A DNA stretch of 64,000 nt from Aquila chrysaetos chrysaetos (taxonomy: Eukaryota > Chordata > Aves > Accipitriformes > Accipitridae): the NCBI RefSeq assembly GCF_900496995.4, contig NC_044010.1:1550001-1614000 (forward strand), given 5' to 3'. Positions 26,363 through 36,650 of the stretch are shown one piece after another. The notes beneath the pieces were generated by a model. It had not been told where the DNA came from and did not search any database. It saw only the letters and a program-made list of their open reading frames with translations. Each line of letters begins with the position of its first letter. Position 1 is the stretch's first letter. A program made the translations under genes and the position numbers.

Positions 26363-26526
26363 GGGAGGGAGGGAGAGGGACGGTGCGCAGGTAGCGGGGC
26401 GGCCGAGCACACCCCCCCCCCCCCCCCCACGGGGGGGCGGGGGCCGTCGAGGCGGCCCGGCCCCCCCCCTCCCCTCCCTCCCGTTGCCTCCCCCGCTCGG
26501 TGTTTCGGCGGGCGAGGGGGGGGGGG
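26363..26526 (+). repeat. G-quadruplex motif and C/G homopolymers in the leader
   Basis: GGGAGGGAGGGAGAGGG at 26363-26379 is a complete four-run G-quadruplex motif on the sense strand. It is followed by C17 (26412-26428), G7CG5 (26431-26443), C9 (26461-26469) with CCCTCCC runs, and G11 (26516-26526). The adjacent C and G runs can pair into a very stable hairpin in RNA. Exact run lengths may be unreliable, since such tracts are hard to sequence. Confidence 0.9.
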
Positions 26527-26551
26527 ACGCGGCCCGGCACCCGTGGGGAGG

Positions 26552-26641
26552 ATGGTGAAGCCGCCCTCAGCCCCCGCGCCGGGCCGGGAGGTGGCCGAAC
26601 CGAGCCGGAGCCGGGCCCGGGCTGGGCTGCTGAGGGGCTGA
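26552..26641 (+). other. Upstream ORF 2, in frame with MAN1A2
   Basis: A 29-codon ORF whose ATG has A at -3 and G at +4, a strong initiation context. It ends at TGA (26639-26641), 33 nt before the MAN1A2 start, and is in the same reading frame. That stop also proves that MAN1A2 translation cannot begin further upstream in this frame. It should engage scanning ribosomes on any transcript starting upstream of it. Confidence 0.65.
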
Positions 26642-26674
26642 GGCGGGCCCCGCCGGGCGGTCGCTAGCGGAAGG

Positions 26675-26982
26675 ATGACCACTCCCGCCCTGCTGCCGCT
26701 CTCCGGGCGGAGGTTGCCCCCCCTGAACCTGGGGGCCTCCGCCTTCCCGCACCACAGGGCTACCTTGAGACTGTCCGAAAAATTTATCCTGCTCCTTATT
26801 CTTAGTGCCTTCATCACCCTGTGCTTCGGGGCGTTCTTCTTCCTCCCCGACTCCTCGAAGCACAAGCGCTTTGACCTGGGCTTGGAGGATGTGCTCATTC
26901 CTCATGTGGACACCAGCAAAGGGGGCAAGAACCTCGGCGGCTTCCTCATCCACGGGCAAGGGCACGACGAGCACCGGCACAG
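26675..26982 (+). CDS. MAN1A2: MAN1A2 exon 1: mannosidase IB tail, anchor and stem
   Basis: First coding exon of mannosyl-oligosaccharide 1,2-alpha-mannosidase IB, the type II Golgi membrane enzyme that trims Man9/Man8 N-glycans towards Man5 before complex-glycan assembly. It encodes residues 1-102 plus two bases of codon 103. The protein opens MTTPALLPLSGRR, a near match to vertebrate MAN1A2 as I recall it. The short cytosolic tail is residues 1-36, the signal-anchor helix about 37-57 (FILLLILSAFITLCFGAFFF), and the lumenal stem starts SSKHKRFDLGLEDVLIPHVD. The exon ends AG at 26982, before the donor GTAGGT. The start is fixed by an in-frame TGA 36 nt upstream, and A is at -3. Variation from the human protein is concentrated at residues 79-98 of the stem. 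No catalytic residues are in this exon. Confidence 0.96.
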
Positions 26983-29949
26983 GTAGGTGACGGCGGCCAG
27001 CGGGTCCCCCGTGGGAGCGGGACCGCGGGTGGAAGGGGAGATGTGTTAAAATAGGTCCTTCCCGCACCGCTGTCGCTCCTCTCTCCGGCATCCTCGCGTC
27101 CTTCCCGGCGTGTATCAACTTGTGAGCGCTAGCCTTGTGTCCTCCAGCTGCCATATGTAGCTGTGGCTCCATGTTTTCTTTTCCGGCATGGATTTAGCCT
27201 GCTGGCTAGCCGGGGCTGGGAGGATACATAGGAGCTCTCCTCCAGCGACCGATTTATTTCCTTGCCCTAGCCCATTCCCTGAGTCGGTCGTGGAAGGAAG
27301 GGGGTTAAGTTCCGGCATTTGTGGAGACAGTGACTGAAAACCTGCTGCATCTTTTCTCTAGCTTTTATGTGCTTACCCAAAACAGCTGCTTGTTGCTGAA
27401 TAGTGCAGTGAGAACTTTGATCTGACAAAGACTTCGTGCTGTGACCCAGAGGCTGTCAGCCTGCGACACGCAGGACTAGTGTGGATGGCACAATCGCCTT
27501 TTCTGGCCCTTAAAAATCACTCGTTATAATGCTGTTCCAGACAATTGGAGGTGCGGGTGGCTAAGTTTCCTTGTTTGCGTTTGCCAGTGTAAAGAAATCG
27601 GAGATAAAATAGTAGTTAAGAGTAACAAAGGTAAATGTCATGCTGCTGATAGCTTTTTGGGGCCACCTAAAGCTTTGTGCCGTGCAAGCCTCTAAATGTT
27701 CAAGACTGGGTCACGTGAAGTTAAGCCTTCAAAACTGAGATTGAAAAAACTTAAATGAGGGTTATACAGTATGGTTGCTTCTAACATACTTTAATTGCTT
27801 AAATCCTACCCTAGTGCCTGAATCACAGGGAAGCTGACTGATCTCTCTTCACTGTCAAGGATGTGTAAAATGTGATGGTGACGGGTGATAAAATATATGC
27901 TCTTCCATACTCAAACTAGTAATACAGTGAAATTTAAAGAAAGGTTACTTATGCTGATAGTGTTCCTTTGAGAACGGTTTAAAATATATCCTGTTGACAT
28001 GACAGAAGAATTATTTAAAGGTTATTTGTGCTAGATTAAAAGGAGAGGGTATAATTGCCTCTTTTTATTCATGTGTTATGGATGATAAAGACTACCTGAA
28101 TACTATGGTGTTTTTCCTTAAGGCATCTTTGCTGTTGGATGTCTTGGGGCACTTGTCATGAGCCCTTTCTCCCTAACGGAAAGGGCATGGATGCTTAATA
28201 TTTAACAAGGACTTCTTTTGTCTATGATGTTAGTCACTGCTGCAGTTAAATGTTGCACGAAATATAGGTTTAGACACTCTCTAATACGCCTCTGAAGTTC
28301 TCATCTTTCACAGGCTTTTTGTTTTTTGTGATCTTATTTCGTAGCTTCCCCAGTCGCTGTGGTGGTACATGCAGTCAAAATCAGGTTCTAAAATAGAAGA
28401 CAGATGATACAAAAAGAAGAGTTCAGAAATTTTCAAAACTCCAGCTGTGACTGTTGTACCTTTTGTTGCCCAGTAGATGGGCTGTAGAAAAAGGAGTTTG
28501 TTGATACCGATAGTTCTAGAGTGATGCTCTTGATTAACCTACTTATGTGGGTCCTTTTCAGGTTTCCTCTTTAAGTGTAATTACGGAGGATACAGGTTTA
28601 GTAATGAAGTGTGTACTAATTTTTTCTGGCCCGTAGATAAGCAGTAACTTACAACTGCCGGAGCTAAATGCATTTTGCTTGTTTGGGATCTGTTCTTAAA
28701 TGAAGCGGTTATCCTGTCATCAGTTAACTCTCCTATGGTTCCTCCATTAGATATCAATGTGTGTACCTCCCCCCCTCCCCAAATTGTCCCTGTCATGTCC
28801 AGTTTTTTATGGCTGCCTTTTGAGTTGTTATTTGAGCAAGAATAGATACTATTCCTGTTGTTTTAGCCCTGCAAACCATTGGATTACTCCAAGCATGTCT
28901 TAACTACTAAAAAAGCCTGCCTGCTTAACCTGCTTGTAAGACACTTGTGTGAATGCCACAATATGCATTGTGAAGCAAGATTATGTGCTTTACTGTTGGA
29001 GAAACGTGTTTGGCTTATTACCACATAGTCTTATCAACAGGCTATTTGCTAGCTTGGAGCTGTTGTGGTGACTGTTTTCCATAAATGAAGACACCTGTTG
29101 CCATTTTCATTGCTCAGTTCCTGCTCCTGGATTGCAGGGCCATTGACAGATGGTATTTTGAGAAAGTATAGGGTCTTCAGCAGTGAATTCTAGATTACTT
29201 GTTATCTCAGTTTGGAATGGAAAACTTTATTCAGCTTACTATCGAGACGCAAAGTCAAGCGTCAGCTACTCTGTAAGTGTTGCTTTTTGGATGGCGCCGA
29301 GGAGTTACGGTACAAAAGATCAAAAGAAATTAACCTACTGGTAATACAAAGGAGGATGCGGTCTAAGATGTGAAGTGTGATGATGGATTGACAAGCTGTA
29401 TTTCCAAGAATTGTGGGTCTTCAGAAGAAATTGGATCAAAGATCTAAGGTCATTCATATGAAGTATATACTTGATCATGAAATGACAGGTGTGTTGATTT
29501 AGTGACTAAAGGAAAGTGTTTCTTCTGTGAATGCTTGTATTGACTTCTATCAAATGATAAAACCCACATATCATTATGATGTTGCTCCCTTGGTGTATAG
29601 GCTATAATATTTTAATGCTCATTTTCCCCTGCCCCTTAAATTTTGAGCTTTATAGGCTATGGGAGGATATTCATGTTTCTATCTTCTAGCAAAATATAGC
29701 AATGCTGTAGGTAGAGGGTTGTCATGCCGTGCTTTAGTGTTGGGTGTACAAACAGTGGTTCTCACTGGACCTTCTCTGTATTCCTCACATTGCTTTCCCA
29801 CCTCTTCCCCTGGGCCCCCTTGACATTCTTGAGTGTTTTTATTATTGTTGTTACAGTGGTTGCCCCTTGGCGACGTTCACTTTACATCTTCCATTAACCT
29901 GTTGGGTTTTTTTTACCGCTCCCCTCCCTCTTCCCTTCTCCCCTTCCAG

Positions 29950-30052
29950 GAAGAAAAAGGGGGGGAAGCCCCACTCCCTTCCTGATGGTCTTAAGTATTT
30001 GTTCAAGGATGACAGTGTCCTTGCCTATCGTCCAAAGAAAAACAACTTTCTT
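29950..30052 (+). other. Candidate unannotated cassette exon in intron 1
   Basis: A 103-nt segment preceded by a long pyrimidine tract (about 29908-29947) ending CCTTCCAG and followed by the strong donor GTAAGA. Joined to exon 1 it is open: the split codon gives arginine, and the segment reads 35 residues from RKKKGGKPHS to PKKNNFL. Because 103 is not a multiple of three, exon 2 would then be read out of frame and hit TAA at 56258-56260, so inclusion would truncate the protein after the anchor and probably trigger decay of the mRNA. If the donor were skipped, the frame would run to a stop at 30116-30118, with AATAAA at 30076-30081. The peptide is not recognised. Splice signals of this quality occur by chance in introns of this size. 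Confidence 0.4.
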
Positions 30053-33000
30053 GTAAGAAGATGTTTAAAATCTGGAATAAAACTGCAATTTATGTTTTGG
30101 GAAATGGATGGGCTGTAGTGCAAGTTAGTACTTATTTTTAGCTGTTCATTTCATGGCTAAGCTCTTCATGTGCACTTGCAGGATAATGCATGAGGAATGG
30201 GTTAATATTGTTGGAAAGGTGTACCACAAAATTTTGCCTCTGGGAGGAGGGAGAGTGGAAAAGACTAGTCCAGGACTTGTGAAGATATGTGCATACACAC
30301 GCTTTTTAAAAATTGATTTCATTTCCCAAAGATGAATTTCTCTCCATTTCAAATAGGATATTGCAGAGGTTCTGGAACGAGAGCAGCACAGTTTTGAAGA
30401 CACATCTTGCCAAACAAACTTGTGCATCACTCAAAATTCGTTACACGGTTTTAGCTAACTGTCACTTCTCCTAAACTTCTGCATCTCCCCTGCCACACAA
30501 AACCACTTAAGGTGTTTCTCACTACCCAGTTATTTTCCAGCTGTCTTAGGTATTTTATTCTTCAGTACCAGGTCTGAAAGATAGCTTTGGAACCAAAACA
30601 AAACATTCTTACGGTTTCTTGGCATCTCATGTAAATGAGTGAGAATGCAGATGTCCTGTGATCTCCTTGATTTATCATATTTTTTTTTAAAATAAGATTA
30701 TCTGTAATATGGAAATTGAGCAGACTTGTTTCTTTAATGATGTGTCGAGCAGCAGCTCTTTATATTACTTGACGAAAGTTAAGATCATTTCTGTGGTAAA
30801 AGTACATTAATCTTAAGGCAACGAATAATGTAATTTTATGAGCTCAAAGCTGCAAAGCCACTTTGTAACAGCACTTGGACTACTGTTGTGCCAACAATTC
30901 AGTCCTTCTGAAGATACAGCTCTGCAAATTCTGCTGCTTGATTCCTGTGCATTACTTTGAGTCATAATTCCTGCCTGTGTTTAAAAAAAAACCCAAAACA
31001 CCCACCAACCCTCATGTCATCAGATTGATAGCAGGTGCTGCTAATACAACTGACCACCTCAACTGTGTTGGCCTCTGTGTGTGAGTAGGTATAGATCAGT
31101 GTAAATCATACCTTTGACTTTGCTTCTGTCAAGCTAAGGAATATTGACTTCTGTGTTATGCAAAGATATAAGCTCAGCAGTCTGATATGACCAGTTTGGG
31201 GTCAGCAGCTGTATGGCGATAGTCTAAAAGTGCTCTTTCTTCTGTTGCTCAATATATGTTTGGCTCTATGGCAGTAGCAGCTGCCAGCTCTACTTTTAGG
31301 AGGTGAAAGTAACAAAAATTATTCTGAAGAGCTTTCAGTCTTAATTTCTTCTTTGAAATCCTGCATTTTTAATTTTTTTTTTTAAAGAAACACGAAAGGC
31401 TTAATATGCTGCTTCTGAATACCTTTATCTTCTCTGGTCTGTATGACTTAATTAGCCATAGTAGAAGTGGGCAGAGGAGATAATTTAACCTCTATTACTC
31501 AGTGGGATCAGTGTCTCCTGTCATCCTCTGCCATGCCATCAAGTATAAAAGTGCTCTTTGCTCTTCCTTTCCCACCTTTACTTGAGGCACAGCTCATTAG
31601 TGTAATTAAGAGTATTTGCTATTGTGACTTGGAGAACCTGGTTCTTCCCCTGAAAAATCAGGAGCCACTGTAGGGTCTGGGCCCCAATTCCTTCTCTGTC
31701 CAATTTTTCATTGTGTGAAATTGAGTCTGCCTTCAGAGCAGATGCCACAGTCTCTCTGAAATGCGGGCACTGAGTTTAAGGTGAGGTGCTTGATCTAGAA
31801 GCAAAGGGTCTTTAGGGTGCAACACGCAGGAGATGCAGGTCCTCGTGGTGACACCTATGGAGCTGAAGAGGGCAGGAGTAGTAGGTTCCAGGTCGGTGTT
31901 CAGAAACATCTCCTATGTCTAGGGCAAAGAAGTCGCTAACTGGTGTCAGTCTTCAGCTGTTGAAGCTATTGCAAGAACACTGGCCATCTTTATCTGGAGA
32001 CTTTTCTCAGTTGGAGTTTTTAGTAGCCACATGTCATTCTGTATTCTGGACTCCATTTTGAGAAGAGGCTTGAGAAATGATGTTGGTACTTGAAGATTTA
32101 TGGGAGTTTGATTTCTCTTGATTTCTTCTGGAGTCCCCACATTATACCCTTAAACTCAATTTGAATTTCTCCTGAAGTTTTACTGGACTGTGGGAGAGGT
32201 ACCCCCTTGTATTATTTCTAAGGTTCTGCTGAAATTAGTGCATTATGTTGTAGGCTGAGAAATGCTTTCATCTTCGAATTACAAAATGCAAATTCCAGAC
32301 CATCTGTCTAGATATCCTCCCTCCTCCCCCCCCCATCTGCTGAACAGCCTACATCATATGTGGAGTGCTGCTTTCTTCAAGTTATCTTGCTGTACTCCAG
32401 TTTGTCAAAGTATTTCCTGTATTATGAAAGAGAATAGTCGAGAGCTGGTGTTCTCCAGTTGTTATCCTTTCCAGTTTAAAAAAAAAAAAATTTTAAAAAA
32501 AGTTTTAACTTGTTGGTTTTCTGCATGATCTACACTTTGTCTACATGCTGGAAAACAATCAGGCGTGGGAAAACTGCAGAAAGCCTGCTGGCTGGGTTTA
32601 GGCCAGCTAGTGGGTGGGAGGCAGTAGCACTTTGGTTCATTCGAAGTTTTGTAGATTAAAATCTCAAAAGAACTTTAGCATAAATGTGGGTTGCTTGATG
32701 ATGGTAGCAGTGCAGGCAATAGTAAGCAGCACGGCTAGTTGTGGGCATATTGCACTACAAGAGTTCTCCCATGTTCTGATCCTCTCACTTTCCTGTAGAA
32801 AATACAAACATCTCGATCCTACTCAGCTAGTTCTGAGTTACGGGTTTTTGCTTCCTTACAACAAATGCATGTAAAACTAATTACAAGTTTGGTGACATCA
32901 TGTGTTGTATGTGTACATGTTTTCATAACAATTGAACTGAGACTGAATATGAGCAAAGAGGAAAAAATTTTGTAACTCCTTTCTTCTCTTCTTATGTCCT

Positions 33001-33795
33001 TCCCTAAGAAGCCCATAAAGTCCAAAACATAGTCAGTGCTTTTATTCCACCAGCCCACGCTTTCATTATTGCAGCTCTCAATGTTGAGAAAAGCCTGGTC
33101 TGATGGGCAGGCAGCTGTTTCGCACAGCAGTTATTCAGGCTAACAAAGTGGGAACTTGAGGGCATGTGTTTGGATATAGCTTGTGGGATTTGTTCTTTTC
33201 CCTTCGTTTCTAGTTGCAGGCTCAAGCAAGTGCTATCATCTGTCTTAATTCATTAACTAGATTATCACTGTATTACTAAAATTCAGAGCTCTGTTGCAAG
33301 TTAACTGTTTGTGGGGAGACGAGTGTTCAACAGGCCAACAGGGTAGTAAGGCCAAGAAAGGGGAAAAATCAGTAGTACCTTTCTGCTGCTGCCCCAAACC
33401 TTGCAATAAAAAGTCTGAGGGCTTTAAATGTCCTGTATGATTGTAACTTTTCCAAAGTACCTGCATTTACAATGTAGTTATTTACCTCTTATTTGAGCAA
33501 TATGACTTCTATTTGTTGAATTTGAAGACAAATAGCAGATTTTACTTTATTATCTTACTATATTGAGAGCAAATACGCTTATTGACGGGGCGGGGGGAGA
33601 TACTGGGACTAGCTTCGAGAACTGCTAAGTTCTTGTAATATGTTTGCTCATAAAATTTGTAGGCTTTTGATTCCTTTTGTCTTTATGTTGTCTGATCTAG
33701 TGTCCTGTACCGAGCAAATTGTGTAGCTTCATCCATTCACTCCAATAAAGATCTTCAGGTCTGTATTATTTGTATTATTTAGTATTTGAAGATCT

Positions 33796-33796
<1 letters not shown>

Positions 33797-33836
<40 letters not shown>

Positions 33837-33839
33837 GGG
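33797..33839 (+). repeat. A32-G11 compound homopolymer
   Basis: Thirty-two A (33797-33828) directly followed by eleven G (33829-33839). No element body was recognised upstream that would make the A-run a retrotransposon tail. Length is probably unstable and may be affected by sequencing error. Confidence 0.95.
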
Positions 33840-36626
33840 AGACAATTTTCCATGGTAACTTCCATTCTTGTTTTTTGAGTACTCAACCAGGTATGCTGTT
33901 GTTTCTACAATTTGAAAATAAAAAAAAATTGAGATGTGTTTTAGGTTATTTATTAACCTTCTTTTCTAAGCCAGAGACTGCTTTTTAAAGGTATCTTTAG
34001 CCTTGTCTCCTAAGCAAACAAAGTTTATGTGGCTGTGCTATATGTTTACCTGTAGGGCTCACTGACCCTGTTCTGTTCTCTATTCCCTCTTTATCCTCCG
34101 TAACATCTATCAGCAGCAAAGGGTGACCTGTCCAAATAAGTATGTTTCTGTATCTTGTGTGTATCTCAGTGCTGGGTGAAAGACCCCATATAGGGACAGT
34201 GCTGAAGGAAGATTCACAGCTATGGGCCGCAGAGTCATTTGTGGTACTTGGTCTGCTGCTAGTCAGTCTGCACAAGTGTACCTCTGAACCAGCCACAGCT
34301 CGTGTCCTCTGCTCTTCACCGATCGCTGGAGAAGGGTGGTTGGAAATTAACCCTGTGGCAGGAAAGAGCTGGGTTTTATGGGGTGCCACTAGCGATGGGG
34401 TGTGTTACTGAGACGGTAGGAAACATTAGGACAGAAAGCTAAAGGCTATTGATGCATGAAGTATGGGTATACGTTAGTTCTCTTCCTTACAGGATTTATT
34501 TGCCCAAATGTTGACTTTTGTTTATGATTCTGTCTTGTTGCCTTAATTTTTTTTTAAATATTTTTATTATGCAAAGTCATGAACTGGATTACCTTGCATA
34601 CGGTATTCAGCATTAGTTTCATTAATGTTTTATGTGCTTTCTTACTTGGTAGTCACCTCTTAAACCACCAGAAGATTTTGCAAATGCTTCTCCAGCTCCT
34701 TGCTGGTAGTGCTGCCATTGAGGCTTACAATGGACAGGTAGCTATTTTCTATGATGCTATTCAAGAGAGCAAGTTTGAGGTTTTCATTTGGCTTAACATT
34801 ATGTAATCTGATCAGTATGGCATGAGCAAAATTACAGCTTTAAGGGAGTGCATACGATGCAACTATTTTCTTGCTGTATAATGATTTAAGAGCTCATAAA
34901 TGAGATTACTTTGTGTCTATTAACACCAGCACGCAGGAATGTCAATTTTCACATTTAATGTGTGCTGGTAGCAACTTGGAAGACTTTTGCAAGATGACAT
35001 TCATCTCAGCTGAGGTTTAGCACTGTTTGTAGGCCAGCAAGGCATTTGAAGTTTGCATAGGCAAGCTGCATAAGTAGTTTCTCCCTCTCAGTAATTTGTT
35101 ATCCTTTTTCTCTGGGATCTGCTGACATGTTTTAACTGCTGAAGTGTACAGTCAGGCCACTTATGAGCAGGTGACCATCAATGGTAAATCAAACTAATCC
35201 GTTTTACTTTTTATTGGATCAAACTGAATGTGCTCACAAAGAGTAAGAAAAACATCTTGTCTGTGGGAGTGGCATATCCCTTAAATCCTGCAGTGGGAAG
35301 GGGAGGATCACATCTGCCATGTTCTTGCTCTGAATATCCTGCTGGATAAGTAAACTTGTGCTGAATACACTGGGTTGTACTCGTGGTTTAGGTTTGTTGG
35401 CTCGTAAGAATAGCTTACAGCACGTGCTGTTTCTTCAGCAGACTTTTCCGGATGTGTAATACGCCTTTACAAATGTATTACATTTTGAGTGCTATTTACT
35501 ACTTTCCCTATGCAAGTTAGGGAATCTGCTTTTGCTCCAGAATGCTTGCATCCTTTCTGTAGTATATTTAAAAAAATCATAATCCAGAGCTGACTTTCTG
35601 GAGCACAAACTTCTTGCTTGTTTTCATTACTTTTATGACATGAAATTTGCTCTGTGCTTTAAAAACAAAACTTGAAAAAACACCAGTCTCTGGGCTTGTT
35701 TGAGATGGCAAAAGTAGTGGGAAAGATGCTTCTTAGAGAAGAGGGCAGTTATTTTCCTGGATAAGATACGATATTTTTCTCCCCCCTGCCCCCCTTTTTT
35801 TTCCTAAAGAAAGAGAAAATTCAGTCCTGAAAAAATGATAGCGTGAACTAGTTTGACTAAGAACCATGTTTCTAGTGACCTTTTAAATCTCTTGTTAATC
35901 GGGTTTATCTTGGAAACAATGAAGACTGTTTAATTCTAAACTTAATAATTGCAGATGATGCAAGCATGTGTCTGTTTTCCCAGTGCTATAATCACACATC
36001 CTTAGTTTCCTAAAGGCATCTGTTCTGCTGTCGTTGGCTTCTATTTGAGTGGAAAGTGTTCTCCAAATTATTAAGTAACGCATGTGTTGAATTCTGAATT
36101 GCAACGCACAGTGTTCTGGAGAAGAAAATACTGCAGTGGGGTAAGTGGGCTCTTCTGCATCATGGAGTTCTGGTGTTATAAAGGGTGTTCAAGGAATTCA
36201 AATTTCTACTTTTGTGAATAATGCTACCTTCTAGAGACAATGGAATCCACGGCAATTAAAATATTAATGGGTCTGTGAAACAGCCATTTTCCAGTAAATA
36301 GGAAAAATCAAAACAAATGAGAAATAGTGCTAAGAATTAAAACAAATTTTTAACTTTGGTTTTATCACTAGATCTTGCACATTATTTTAACTGGTTGTTG
36401 TTACTCTGAACTGTTAAAAATACTGATTTAGGTACTTAAAAACAGTCAAGTTGGATCTACTAACTGTTATAATTGGTAAGCTGGTCCAGATCAGGGCAGT
36501 GAAAAGTTCATAGAGTGTGAATGTTATGCCTGTTTCTGTGTGAAATGAATTACTAAGTCACATCCCAGATGATGGAAGGGAACTTAACTGTACTGCGATA
36601 ACTGTCGTCCTGATAACTGAGAATTC

Positions 36627-36650
36627 TTTTTTTTTTTTTTTTTTTTTTTT
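36627..36650 (+). repeat. T24 homopolymer
   Basis: Uninterrupted run of 24 T in intron 1, followed by AG. It is not followed by a plausible exon. Confidence 0.95.

Larger units (their letters stand above)
25250..27100 (+). promoter_or_regulatory. MAN1A2: CpG island promoter of MAN1A2
   Basis: GC content and CpG density rise abruptly here and fall again downstream of exon 1, the only such stretch in the window. No TATA box is visible in a plausible position. GC boxes occur (CCCCGCCCC near 25956, GGGGCGGG at 26064-26071) together with NRF1-like sites, as expected for a broadly expressed gene with dispersed initiation. The transcription start cannot be fixed from sequence. The stretch 26050-26160, just downstream of the GC and NRF1-like sites, is a reasonable guess. 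Confidence 0.85.

Noticed and set aside
26227..26898. A 223-codon minus-strand frame, and several other long frames across the CpG island (25256-27318)
   Set aside because: They lie opposite or out of frame with exon 1 in GC-rich DNA where stop codons are rare. Their proline-, arginine- and alanine-rich translations match no family.
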